Assembly (NCBI GenBank): GCA_944382125.1
Contig: CALWMV010000010.1
Coordinates: 1 to 35,045, forward strand
DNA: 35,045 nt
Source: an uncultured Lachnospiraceae bacterium
GTDB lineage: Bacteria > Bacillota > Clostridia > Lachnospirales > Lachnospiraceae
Direction of reading: 5' to 3'
Of the stretch, positions 26,828 to 35,045 are shown piece by piece. The position numbers and the translations under genes were made by a program. The notes beneath the pieces were generated by a model. That model did not search any database. It was not told the origin of the DNA and saw only the letters and a program-made list of their open reading frames with translations. Every line of letters begins with the position of its first letter. The stretch's first letter is position 1.

Positions 26828-28519
26828 ATGGAAAGCTTAAATGCTGATGTGCTCAGAAAATGCTTCATTGCCGGGGCAAAGAATCTGGAAGCTAACAAAG
26901 AGTATATAAATGAACTTAATGTGTTCCCTGTACCGGACGGTGACACGGGAACCAATATGACCATGACCATCATGTCGGCTGCAAGGGCAGTGGATGCCGT
27001 TGAGGAGGTATCCATGGCTTCAGTATGCAAAGCCATCTCCGGAGGCTCCTTAAGGGGAGCGAGAGGCAATTCCGGCGTCATACTTTCCCAGCTTCTGCGC
27101 GGCTTCTGCAAGGTCGCAGGAGAATATGACAGACTGGATGCGGATGTGCTCTCAGAGGCCTTCCAGCGTGCCAGTGAGACGGCGTATAAGGCAGTCATGA
27201 AACCCAAGGAAGGTACCATACTTACTGTGGCAAGGGGCATGTCTGAAAAATATGTCGAGCTTGCTGCTTCAGAAAAGGATATAGTTGAGCTCTTAAGGCT
27301 TACGGTAGAGGAGGGCGACAGGGTGCTGGATTCCACTCCTGAACTGCTTCCTGTCCTTAAGGAGGCAGGAGTGGTAGACTCGGGAGGCCAGGGACTTATG
27401 ACATTCCTGAAGGGTGTTCTGGCTGCACTTCAGGGCAAGGAGGTGGACCTCAGGCTCGATACCTCGGCACCTTCAGCAAACTACAGCCTCAATACCGAGA
27501 GAAGGCCCATATCCACGGATGATATCAAGTTCGGCTACTGCACCGAATTCATAGTAGAGGGCAGCAGGGAATTTACCGATGAGGAGGTAAGCGGACTTTC
27601 CTCATACCTTGAGTCCATCGGTGATTCCATAGTCTGTGTTGCGGACGGAGAGATCATAAAGGTCCATGTCCACACCAATCATCCCGGACTTGCCTTTGAG
27701 AGGGGCCTGGAGCTTGGAGCCCTGTCACGCATGAAGGTAGACAACATGCGTGAGGAGCATGAGGAGAAGCTGATCAAGGATGCTTCAAAGATAGCTGCCA
27801 TGAATCAGCTCAAGAAGGCTTCGGAGAAGCTTGACCAGAAGCCGGTGAAGCAGGAGCACAAGGAGTTTGCCTTTGTGACCGTATGTGCCGGCGAGGGCCT
27901 GGCAGAGATATTTACCGGACTTGGAGCCAGCTATGTGATAGAGGGCGGACAGACCATGAACCCTTCCACCGAGGACATACTCAATGCGGTGGAGCTGGTC
28001 AATGCGGACAATGTCTTCATCCTCCCCAACAATAAGAACATCATCCTGGCTGCCGAGCAGGCTGCAAAGATATATAAGGATGTCAATATCTTCGTCATAC
28101 CCACGAAGACCATCCCCCAGGGCATCACGGCTCTTATCAATTATTGTGACGGCATCGATGCCGAGGAAAATGTCAGGGCCATGACAGAGAGCCTTCAGAC
28201 CGTAAGCTCAGGACAGGTCACCTATGCCGTAAGGCATACCCAGGTGGACGGCAAGGAGATCAACGAAGGCGATATCATGGGCATAGGCGACAGGGGCATC
28301 CTGGCAGTGGGCCAGATACTCAATGAGACAGCCCTTGATCTTATAAAGGAGATGTCTGACGAGGACAGTGAGCTGGTGACCATATACAGAGGTAAGGATG
28401 TCAAGGCTGAGGATGCAGAACTCCTCTGTGAGGACATAAGGAAGGCCCTTCCTTCGGTGGAGGTGGAGCTTCAGTATGGAGGACAGCCGGTATATTATTA
28501 TATCGTCAGTGTGGAATAA
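26828..28519 (+). CDS. fakA: Fatty acid kinase, ATP-binding subunit FakA (DhaL/DegV-linked)
   Basis: The 563-residue protein phosphorylates fatty acids held by a FakB (DegV) partner, feeding exogenous fatty acids into phospholipids. The N-terminal DhaL kinase domain shows NVFPVPDGDTGTNMTMT (metal-binding Asp residues) and GARGNSGVILSQLLRG; a linker and the C-terminal DAK1-like part (FILPNNKNIILAAEQAA, IPTKTIPQGI) follow. ATG 26828 is preceded by GGGAGG at 11 nt; a TTG at 26804 overlapping yloU is less likely. No fakB lies in the window. Confidence 0.95.
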   Translation: MESLNADVLRKCFIAGAKNLEANKEYINELNVFPVPDGDTGTNMTMTIMSAARAVDAVEEVSMASVCKAISGGSLRGARGNSGVILSQLLRGFCKVAGEYDRLDADVLSEAFQRASETAYKAVMKPKEGTILTVARGMSEKYVELAASEKDIVELLRLTVEEGDRVLDSTPELLPVLKEAGVVDSGGQGLMTFLKGVLAALQGKEVDLRLDTSAPSANYSLNTERRPISTDDIKFGYCTEFIVEGSREFTDEEVSGLSSYLESIGDSIVCVADGEIIKVHVHTNHPGLAFERGLELGALSRMKVDNMREEHEEKLIKDASKIAAMNQLKKASEKLDQKPVKQEHKEFAFVTVCAGEGLAEIFTGLGASYVIEGGQTMNPSTEDILNAVELVNADNVFILPNNKNIILAAEQAAKIYKDVNIFVIPTKTIPQGITALINYCDGIDAEENVRAMTESLQTVSSGQVTYAVRHTQVDGKEINEGDIMGIGDRGILAVGQILNETALDLIKEMSDEDSELVTIYRGKDVKAEDAELLCEDIRKALPSVEVELQYGGQPVYYYIVSVE

Positions 28520-28604
28520 GGACTGAGAAAAGAGATATTCCCTTTCAGACGGGATATGGATAATGCGAGGGGGATATCTTCATCAGACAGGATACGGACT
28601 TTGA

Positions 28605-30740
28605 ATGACTGAGTTGACAAAGCTTAAAGGCATAGGAGAAAAGACTGCCGGGGCGCTTTCGCGCCTCGGCATTTCGTGTGTTGAGGAGCTGCTGAGATAC
28701 ATCCCCAGGGATTATGAGGAGTTTGAGGCCCCGAAGGCCATATATGAGCTCAGGCCGGGAAGGACTGAGGCCGTGGACTGCATACTGAGATCGGATGCAT
28801 CGGTCAACAGATATAACGGCATGACCATAGTCAATGTCAATATATCCGACATGGCCGGGAGGCTCCAGATCTCCTGGTACAATATGCCCTATATCAGACA
28901 GAATCTGCGGGCCGGAGCCCATTATGTATTCAGGGGCAGGGTGTACGAGAAGAACGGCCGCCTCATCATGGGACAGCCCAAGCTGTATCGTCCAGAGGAT
29001 TTTGAAAAGGGCTATCAGGGCAGGCTCATGCCTCTTTATCATCTGAGCTCCGGCATAAGCAACAAGACGGTCATGAAGGCCGTGGCCGAGGCCCTTGGAA
29101 GTGAAGCCATGAACAGTGCTGGTGCGGAGTTCCTGCCTGAAGAGCTCAGGAGGAAAAATGGCCTCATGGATGAATCAGAGTCCATAAAGCGGGTGCATTT
29201 TCCAGGGAGCAGGAAGGAGCTTTCAGAGGCCAGGAGGAGACTCTGCTTTGATGAGCTTCTGCTTTTCTTCCTTCTTCAGAAGAAAAGGAAGCAGCTCTTT
29301 ACGGATAAGACATCGGAATATCGCTGCAGGCCGGAGCTTCGCTTTCTTAAGATGACGGCAGACCTTCCCTTTGAGCTTACGACGGCCCAGGCCGAGGCAG
29401 TAAAGACCATCAGCAGGGATATGAGCTCCGGAAGGGTCATGAACCGTCTGCTGGAGGGAGATGTGGGCTCCGGTAAGACCATAGTGGCCTTCTTGGCCAT
29501 GGCATATGCGGCTTTCTGCGGATATCAGGCTGCTATGATGGTGCCTACTGAGGTGCTGGCAAAACAGCATTATGAAAAGCTCCTTGCATTGATAGAAAGA
29601 CAGGAGCTTCCGCTCAGGCCGGTCCTTCTCTGCGGTTCCATGACAGCCTCGGAAAAGGAAAGGATATACGGGCTGATACGGAGCCATGAGGCAGATATCG
29701 TCATAGGCACCCACGCCCTGTTCCAGGAAAAAGTGGAGTATGACAGCCTTGGATTGGTGGTGACGGACGAGCAGCACCGTTTCGGGGTATCCCAGAGGGA
29801 GGCGATGAAGCAGAAGGGAGGGCTTCCCCATATGCTCTTCATGAGTGCCACCCCCATACCCAGGACCCTTTCCATGATACTTTACGGTGACATGGATGTA
29901 TCAGTGATAGATAAGCTTCCTGAAGGCAGGCTGCCGATCAAAAACACGGTGGTGGGACCCGGATATCGAAGGAATGCGTATAAGTTCATCTATGATGAGA
30001 TAAAGAAAAAACACAGAGCCTACATAGTTTGTCCTGCCATAGATGCGGGAGATGAGGACACAGGGGAAGGGGGCTCAGGAGAAAGGGCCGGATCAAAGCT
30101 GATCCGGGAAGGCGCAGCCTCAGGAGGCTTTGCCGGAGCCCAGGAGCTTGAAAATGTAGAAGACTATGCCGCAAAGCTTGGACGCATCTTCCCGAAGGAG
30201 GTACGAATCGGAAAGCTCCACGGAAGGATGAAGTCCCAGGAGAAGGAACAGGTGATGCAGGACTTCAAGGATGGCAGGCTGGACATACTTGTGTCCACCA
30301 CGGTCATAGAGGTCGGAGTCGATGTTCCCGAGGCCACGGTCATGATGATAGAAAATGCGGAACGTTTCGGACTTTCCCAGCTTCACCAGCTTCGGGGCAG
30401 AGTGGGACGCGGACAGGCTCAGTCCTACTGTATCATGATAAACACCTCCGATAAGGAGGAGGCAGCGGAACGGCTTGGCATAATTAGGGATTCCAATGAC
30501 GGCTTTTTCATAGCCTCCGAGGATCTGAGGCTCAGGGGACCTGGCGACCTCTTCGGAGTAAGGCAGAGCGGTGAAATGGGCTTCGAGATAGCTGACATAT
30601 ACAGAGACCAGGCTCTTCTTGGACCTGCCGGGGATGCGGCAGAGGAGATACTTGCCTCGGATCCTGATATAAAGGCACCAGGCCATGAGGGACTGGCAAA
30701 AAAGCTTTCCCTCTATATGGAAAAAAGCTACTATGTATGA
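28605..30740 (+). CDS. recG: ATP-dependent DNA helicase RecG
   Basis: The 711-residue branched-DNA translocase remodels stalled forks and recombination junctions. An N-terminal OB wedge domain (LTKLKGIGEKTAGALSRLGI, then NVNISDMAGRLQISWYN) precedes Walker A GDVGSGKT (about 285-292), DEQHRFG, SATPIPRTL and QLRGRVGRG. A Gly/Ser/Glu-rich insertion of roughly 30 residues (around 485-515) lies between ICPAID and the domain that continues with ENVEDYAAKL. The ribosome site is weak: AGGA at 12 nt. A terminator-like hairpin (28647-28656 with 28661-28670) lies in the first codons. Confidence 0.96.
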   Translation: MTELTKLKGIGEKTAGALSRLGISCVEELLRYIPRDYEEFEAPKAIYELRPGRTEAVDCILRSDASVNRYNGMTIVNVNISDMAGRLQISWYNMPYIRQNLRAGAHYVFRGRVYEKNGRLIMGQPKLYRPEDFEKGYQGRLMPLYHLSSGISNKTVMKAVAEALGSEAMNSAGAEFLPEELRRKNGLMDESESIKRVHFPGSRKELSEARRRLCFDELLLFFLLQKKRKQLFTDKTSEYRCRPELRFLKMTADLPFELTTAQAEAVKTISRDMSSGRVMNRLLEGDVGSGKTIVAFLAMAYAAFCGYQAAMMVPTEVLAKQHYEKLLALIERQELPLRPVLLCGSMTASEKERIYGLIRSHEADIVIGTHALFQEKVEYDSLGLVVTDEQHRFGVSQREAMKQKGGLPHMLFMSATPIPRTLSMILYGDMDVSVIDKLPEGRLPIKNTVVGPGYRRNAYKFIYDEIKKKHRAYIVCPAIDAGDEDTGEGGSGERAGSKLIREGAASGGFAGAQELENVEDYAAKLGRIFPKEVRIGKLHGRMKSQEKEQVMQDFKDGRLDILVSTTVIEVGVDVPEATVMMIENAERFGLSQLHQLRGRVGRGQAQSYCIMINTSDKEEAAERLGIIRDSNDGFFIASEDLRLRGPGDLFGVRQSGEMGFEIADIYRDQALLGPAGDAAEEILASDPDIKAPGHEGLAKKLSLYMEKSYYV

Positions 30741-30852
30741 CAGAAGCCATGCATGCAAGGAAGCGGGGAGGCCTCTTCAGACGACAGCAAGGGCAGAGAC
30801 TCATTGAGCGCCAGGCTTCTTAAGATGAAAGGAAACAGACAGGAAGAAAGAC

Positions 30853-31419
30853 ATGAGAGTGATCGCAGGAACAGCAAGGAGCATACCCCTTGTGGCTCCG
30901 GAGGGAAAGGATACGAGGCCTACCACGGACAGGATCAAGGAAACTCTTTTCAACATACTTCAGAATGATATAGCAGGCTGCAGCTTTTTTGATATATTTG
31001 CAGGCTCGGGAGCCATAGGCATAGAGGCCCTGAGCCGGGGCGCAAATCATGCCTATTTTGTAGATAACGGAAGACAGGCCATAGAGGCGATCACCGCCAA
31101 TGTGAGGAAGTGTCATTTTGAGAACAGGGCAGATATACTGAAGTCTGAGGCAGCATTTGCAGCGGAAAGGCTTATGACAAGGCTTCCCGGAGGGGAGCAT
31201 AAGGTGATATTTCTGGATCCTCCCTATGATAAGGGGCTGGAATTCCCTGTGCTTTCAGCACTTAAAAGGAGCGGAAGGCTTGCAGAAGAGGATATCATCA
31301 TAGTTGAGACCTCCCTGAGGGCGGATACGGAGCCATTTTCAGAAGCAGGCTTTGAGATAGTGAGAGAGAAGAAATATAAGAACCAGAAGCACCTCTTTCT
31401 GAGGGAAAGGAAAGCATGA
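30853..31419 (+). CDS. rsmD: 16S rRNA (guanine-966 N2) methyltransferase RsmD
   Basis: The 188-residue SAM-dependent enzyme has the family start [20 protein letters not shown], then [15 protein letters not shown], the SAM-binding [18 protein letters not shown] and the catalytic DPPYDKG. The 112 nt after recG hold no gene. Its stop overlaps the coaD start (ATGA), a pairing of rsmD and coaD that is widespread. Confidence 0.95.
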   Translation: MRVIAGTARSIPLVAPEGKDTRPTTDRIKETLFNILQNDIAGCSFFDIFAGSGAIGIEALSRGANHAYFVDNGRQAIEAITANVRKCHFENRADILKSEAAFAAERLMTRLPGGEHKVIFLDPPYDKGLEFPVLSALKRSGRLAEEDIIIVETSLRADTEPFSEAGFEIVREKKYKNQKHLFLRERKA

Positions 31420-31907
31420 TGAGGACAGCCATATACCCGGGCAGCTTTGATCCGCCCACCTACGGGCATCTGGATATAATAGAGCGTGCATCGAAGCTTT
31501 GTGACGAGCTTATCATCGGAGTACTTAAAAATAGTGCAAAAACTCCGTTGTTTTCGGTGGAGGAACGTGTTAATATGTTAAAGGTAACGACCAGAGACAT
31601 AGCAAATGTCAGGGTCGAAAGCTTTGAGGGACTGACGGTGGACTTTGCAAAACAGAACGGTGCCACCATCATAGTCAGGGGACTTCGGGCGCTGACGGAT
31701 TTTGATTATGAGCTGCAGCTCAGCCAGATCAACAAGACACTTTGCGAAGATATAGAGACTATTTTCCTCAGCACCAACCTGAAGTACAGCTTTCTTAGCT
31801 CCAGTACGGTCAAGGAGGTGGCTTCATACAGAGCGGACATCTCAGGCCTCGTGCCTCCGTACATCCAGGAGCTTGTTGAGAAGAAAATGAAGGAGAGACA
31901 AGACTGA
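31416..31907 (+). CDS. coaD: Phosphopantetheine adenylyltransferase
   Basis: The 163-residue enzyme makes dephospho-CoA from phosphopantetheine and ATP, the fourth step of CoA synthesis. It has the nucleotidyl-transfer motif TYGH in [16 protein letters not shown], then [15 protein letters not shown] and [11 protein letters not shown]. Two adjacent ATGs are available; the first overlaps the rsmD stop. The next gene starts within its stop codon. Confidence 0.96.
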   Translation: MMRTAIYPGSFDPPTYGHLDIIERASKLCDELIIGVLKNSAKTPLFSVEERVNMLKVTTRDIANVRVESFEGLTVDFAKQNGATIIVRGLRALTDFDYELQLSQINKTLCEDIETIFLSTNLKYSFLSSSTVKEVASYRADISGLVPPYIQELVEKKMKERQD

Positions 31908-32500
31908 TGAGCAGGATCGAGCAGTTGATAAATGAGATAGAGGAATTTATAGATAGCTGTAAGTACCAGCCCCTTTCCAATTCCAAGATCATAGTCAATA
32001 AGGAAGAGATGGAGGAGCTCCTTGTGGAGCTTCGCATGAGGGTGCCTGATGAGATAAAGAAGTACCAGAAGATAATCAGCCAGCAGGAGGCCATACTTGC
32101 GGATGCCCGTACCCAGGCCCAGAACATGATAGCTGACGCCAATGCCCAGACAGAGGAGCTTGTCAACGATCATGAGATCATGCAGAGAGCATATCAGAAG
32201 GCCAATGAGGTAGTGGAGGATGCAAGGCGTCAGGCCCAGACCATAGTTGAGGATGCGGTAAAGGATGCCAACAACATCCGCCAGGGAGCAGTGACCTATA
32301 CCGACAACATGCTTTCCTCCCTTCAGACCATCATCTCTAACACTGTCAATGAGAGCAGACAGACCTACGAGACCTTCTATCAGCAGCTCCAGAATACCTA
32401 TGAGGTATGCTCCCAGAACCGCAGCGATCTTGCAGGCGGCATAGGGGAGCAGGATACCTACTATGAGCAGGATGCAGCTGAAGGCACAGCTAATAACTAA
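31907..32500 (+). CDS. Coiled-coil protein, DivIVA/ATPase-H-like, unknown function
   Basis: The 197-residue protein is mainly helical with long heptad stretches (QQEAILADARTQAQNMIADA; NEVVEDARRQAQTIVEDAVK). This resembles the small coiled-coil proteins often labelled V-type ATPase subunit H or DivIVA-like in Clostridia. The N-terminal EQLINEIEEFIDSCKYQPLS is typical of the group that follows coaD. It overlaps coaD by 1 nt, so it is co-translated. A septum or division link is possible but not shown here. Confidence 0.75.
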   Translation: MSRIEQLINEIEEFIDSCKYQPLSNSKIIVNKEEMEELLVELRMRVPDEIKKYQKIISQQEAILADARTQAQNMIADANAQTEELVNDHEIMQRAYQKANEVVEDARRQAQTIVEDAVKDANNIRQGAVTYTDNMLSSLQTIISNTVNESRQTYETFYQQLQNTYEVCSQNRSDLAGGIGEQDTYYEQDAAEGTANN

Positions 32501-32557
32501 GTCATCTGATATCCGAAGGACATCGAGTATAAAGGTTCAGTACAGAAAACATAAGAC

Positions 32558-33343
32558 ATGAGAAAAAAGGTCGTAATGATCACAGGCGCCTCATCCGGTA
32601 TGGGCAGGGACCTGGCTCTGGCCATAGCAAAGCGCTATAAGGTGGAGCCGGAGTTCTGGCTTGTGGCAAGACGAAGACAAAGGATGGAAGCTCTTGAAAA
32701 GGAGCTTTCAGCTTATGGGCTCTCCTCGAGGATCCTGGATCTGGATCTCAGGGAGGACAGCTCCTTTGAGATCATCTCTGCCATGCTTAAAAAGGAGAGA
32801 CCGCGCATCATGATGCTGGTAAATGCTTCGGGCTTTGGAAAGCTCGGGGCTTTTTCTGATATGGATGAAAAGGCAGTTTCTGACATGGTGGAGCTGAACT
32901 GCAAGGCCCTTACCCGCATGTGCAGGATATGCATGCCCTATATGGCGGCCGGATATGGGCACATCATTAACTTTGCCTCCGCCGCTTCTTTCGTGCCCAT
33001 GCCAAAATTTGCAGTATATGCAGCCACCAAGGCTTACGTGCTGAGCTTTTCAAGGGCTCTCAATGAGGAGCTTGAGGGAAGGGGCATAACCGTGACCGCA
33101 GTATGTCCGGGACCGGTAAAGACGGAGTTCTTCGACATAGCTGAGGAAAAAGAGAGCGTGCCCTTATATAAGAAGTTCTTCATGTCATCCTCAAGACGTG
33201 TGGTAAAGAAGGCCCTTAAGGATGCCCTGCTTTCAAGACCGGTATCCTGCTATGGCATAAGCGTGGGCTTCCTGAGGCTCGCTTCAAAGCTTCTTCCCTC
33301 TGACCTGATATTTGCAGTGATGAGGAAGCTCGGACAGTTCTGA
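32558..33343 (+). CDS. Short-chain dehydrogenase/reductase
   Basis: The 261-residue oxidoreductase has the cofactor motif TGASSGMG (9-16), the NASG motif, the catalytic Ser in NFASAASF and YAATK with the Tyr-Lys pair, followed by CPGPVKTEFF. The Arg pair after the second strand (ARRRQR) suggests NADP(H). The substrate is unknown; the C-terminal hydrophobic part suggests a lipid or sterol-like compound, a guess only. It starts 57 nt after the coiled-coil gene. Confidence 0.92.
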   Translation: MRKKVVMITGASSGMGRDLALAIAKRYKVEPEFWLVARRRQRMEALEKELSAYGLSSRILDLDLREDSSFEIISAMLKKERPRIMMLVNASGFGKLGAFSDMDEKAVSDMVELNCKALTRMCRICMPYMAAGYGHIINFASAASFVPMPKFAVYAATKAYVLSFSRALNEELEGRGITVTAVCPGPVKTEFFDIAEEKESVPLYKKFFMSSSRRVVKKALKDALLSRPVSCYGISVGFLRLASKLLPSDLIFAVMRKLGQF

Positions 33344-33351
33344 TATTTCTC

Positions 33352-33394
33352 TGCATCCCGAAAAGCAGCACATTGATGCTGATGCCGGGGTGCA
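33352..33394 (+). other. Nested hairpin after the SDR gene
   Basis: TGCATCCCG (33352-33360) pairs with CGGGGTGCA (33386-33394), with an inner CAGCA/TGCTG hairpin. There is no T run. Its right arm begins the 14-mer shared with the terminator loop at 566-579. Confidence 0.5.
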
Positions 33395-33420
33395 TCATTA
33401 TCGTCATGATTTAGCAGCAG

Positions 33421-34533
33421 ATGAAAGAGATACGCATAGAAAAAAAGGACGCAGGACAGCGTTTGGACAAATATCTGGATAAACAGTTTCCTGGATGGGG
33501 CAGAAGCCTCATCTATAAATTTCTGCGGAAAAAGACCATAAAGCTGAATGGGGCTAAGGCCGCCTTCAATACCATGATCGCAGAGGGGGATATATTGTCG
33601 GTATATGTATCCGACGAAAGCCTTGCAAAGCTTGCAGAGAGGAAGGATGCGGCGGAGGAAAATGTAACTGGCAGCGGGAGGAATACTGATCTCGGAAAGG
33701 CTGCCGGAGCAGCAAAGGAAAGCTGCGATGGAAAGGCGGCAGGCTCAGGAGAGGGCGTAAAGGGAGAAAAGAGCAGGAAGCTAAATGCTGTCCCGGCAAT
33801 CTCCGATCTTTCGAAGTTCTGCAGCATAGTATATGAGGATGATAATATCATACTTGCGGATAAGAGGGCGGGAGTGCTCTGTCAGAAGGCAGATCCATCT
33901 GACATAAGCCTCAATGAGGCACTTCTTGAATACTGCGGGGGGAAAGATGACTCTGGCTTTGCTCCCACCGTATGCAACCGCATAGACCGAAACACCACGG
34001 GGCTTGTGAGCTTTGCAAAAAACTACAGGGCTGCAAGGGAGCTTTCGGAGCTCTTCAGAGACAGAAGGGCCGAGAAGTATTATCTGGCTGCGGTCAAAGG
34101 GCGCGTGGATGCTCCGGGACAGGACAGAGCCTTTATAAGAAAGGATGATAAGACCAATAAGGTGAGCATAGGCCTTCGGGAGGAAAGAGACGCAAAGCCC
34201 ATAGATACAGCCTGGGAGCCTCTGGCCGTAAGGCCTTGGAAGGGAAGGGAGATAAGCCTCCTTCGTGTAGAGCTTATCACCGGCAAGTCCCATCAGATCA
34301 GGTCCCATCTTGCCTATCTTGGACATCCGCTCCTTGGAGATGAAAAATATGGAGACCGGGAACTAAACAGGCTCCTTAAGAGGGATACGGGCATAGCCCA
34401 TCAGCTCCTTCACGCTTACGAGCTGAGATTCCCCGATACGGCGGAAGGAGAACTCACATACCTTTCGGGAAGGAGCTTCCTTACCGAAGTCCCGGGGAGA
34501 TTCCTTACACTGTTTCCTGATATGAAGCTTTAA
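33421..34533 (+). CDS. Pseudouridine synthase, RluC/RluD family
   Basis: The 370-residue enzyme isomerises uridines in rRNA. It has an N-terminal S4 RNA-binding domain (AGQRLDKYLDKQFPGWGRSL), a low-complexity linker (about residues 75-120, rich in Gly, Lys, Glu and Ala), and a catalytic domain with D189 in NRIDRNTTGLV and the C-terminal signature HQIRSHLAYLGHPLLGDEKYG. The linker is longer than usual for the family. It starts 77 nt after the SDR gene and ends in a terminator. Confidence 0.93.
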   Translation: MKEIRIEKKDAGQRLDKYLDKQFPGWGRSLIYKFLRKKTIKLNGAKAAFNTMIAEGDILSVYVSDESLAKLAERKDAAEENVTGSGRNTDLGKAAGAAKESCDGKAAGSGEGVKGEKSRKLNAVPAISDLSKFCSIVYEDDNIILADKRAGVLCQKADPSDISLNEALLEYCGGKDDSGFAPTVCNRIDRNTTGLVSFAKNYRAARELSELFRDRRAEKYYLAAVKGRVDAPGQDRAFIRKDDKTNKVSIGLREERDAKPIDTAWEPLAVRPWKGREISLLRVELITGKSHQIRSHLAYLGHPLLGDEKYGDRELNRLLKRDTGIAHQLLHAYELRFPDTAEGELTYLSGRSFLTEVPGRFLTLFPDMKL

Positions 34534-34566
34534 GCTGTCGTGAAATTTCACGGCAGCTTTTTCTTT
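34532..34566 (+). terminator. Terminator of the pseudouridine synthase gene
   Basis: A 14-bp stem AAGCTGTCGTGAAA/TTTCACGGCAGCTT (one U·G pair) is followed by TTTCTTTT. It overlaps the stop codon. Confidence 0.9.
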
Positions 34567-34688
34567 TGCGGATAACTGGCGGATGTTGATAACTTCTGAT
34601 TGACACCGGGGGGTATTTTATAATAGAAACTATAGTCATAGACGGAGTAGAGCAGACAGAAACAGACATCCATAAGTATCTGAGAGCT

Positions 34689-35042
34689 ATGTACATAGGT
34701 GATGACGATGAAGCCTCAGCGGATGATTCAGAACCTGGAAAGTACACTGTAAAGATCGTACTGACTGATGATGTAGAACTGCCAGATACAGAGACAAGCG
34801 GACAGAGTGCTGCAAGGGAGGCTCAGACCGATGGCATATATAATGCCAGATTACCTTATGCAGATGATCATGAAGTATATATAAACGGCAGAAAGGCCGA
34901 GTTTGCGGATGCTGAGCTCATAGTAAGACATGTATCTGATCCTGAAACTGCCAGGACTGATGCCATGTTTTGTGATTATGCCGAAAATCTGCTTCGGATA
35001 TTTGTAAGTATTTCCGATATTAACAAAGAGATGAGGCTCTGA
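34689..35042 (+). CDS. Hypothetical acidic protein, possibly truncated
   Basis: I do not recognise this 117-residue protein. It is acidic, with an Asp/Glu/Ser-rich start, a beta-like stretch (KYTVKIVLTDDVELP) and a helical end (DYAENLLRIFVSISDINKEM). The same frame is open upstream to 34593 without any ATG, GTG or TTG, adding about 32 residues of plausible coding text (IIETIVIDGVEQTETDIHKY). There is no good ribosome site before ATG 34689. TTGACA at 34600-34605 and TATAAT at 34619-34624 lie in this upstream stretch but are only 13 nt apart. It may be a gene with a rare start or a 5'-truncated remnant. Confidence 0.5.
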   Translation: MYIGDDDEASADDSEPGKYTVKIVLTDDVELPDTETSGQSAAREAQTDGIYNARLPYADDHEVYINGRKAEFADAELIVRHVSDPETARTDAMFCDYAENLLRIFVSISDINKEMRL

Positions 35043-35045
35043 TAA

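Noticed and set aside
34600..34624. Clear promoter TTGACA/TATAAT for the last gene
   Set aside because: The spacing is 13 nt, too short for sigma-A; alternative -10 boxes at proper spacing are weak.

Overview
The window looks like chromosomal DNA of a low-to-mid GC Firmicute, most likely a Clostridia member of the Lachnospiraceae type. The reasons are the gene families and their order (a rpmB / Asp23-like / fakA / recG block, rex-acpS-yebC, four-cysteine L28, a groES-groL operon with a CIRCE-like site), strong GGAGG ribosome sites, and heavy use of AGG/AGA arginine and ATA isoleucine codons in ordinary genes. The family-level placement is inference.

Layout. 1-2.4 kb: the end of a Zn/Cd-type P-type ATPase and a cardiolipin synthase. 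2.6-7.8 kb: an envelope operon with an exported SLH-domain protein, a HlyD/MacA-like adaptor, a MacB-like ATPase and a FtsX-type permease. 7.9-13.7 kb: a C39-like hypothetical protein, pnp on its own promoter, an exported M14 carboxypeptidase and gltX. 13.7-14.1 kb: a gap with a decayed-looking coding remnant. 14.1-18 kb: a compact UvrD-like helicase and a two-component system. 18.2-19.7 kb, minus strand: an exported or membrane-anchored helical protein, cdd, and a structured RNA that may be 6S RNA. 19.8-23.9 kb: groES-groL, then rex-acpS-yebC behind a near-perfect promoter carrying a Rex-like palindrome. 24-25.9 kb: a TPM-like membrane protein followed by a PspA/IM30 protein. 26.1-30.7 kb: rpmB (minus) divergent from yloU-fakA-recG. 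30.8-34.5 kb: rsmD-coaD-coiled-coil protein, an SDR and an RluD-type pseudouridine synthase. The end holds an unrecognised acidic ORF.

The strongest candidate for something undescribed is a family of four dispersed intergenic hairpins of about 60 nt (630-690, 2473-2533, 18097-18155, 25970-26029). Their stems differ in sequence but keep pairing, a single-pyrimidine bulge sits at the same place near the base, and the tip has an invariant asymmetric internal loop. In the first copy this tip is inverted relative to its flanks. Other points of interest are a perfect 15-bp inverted repeat inside a signal-peptide coding region, the probable Rex operator, a degenerate CIRCE, a helicase lacking the usual 2B bulk, and low-complexity insertions in three housekeeping enzymes.
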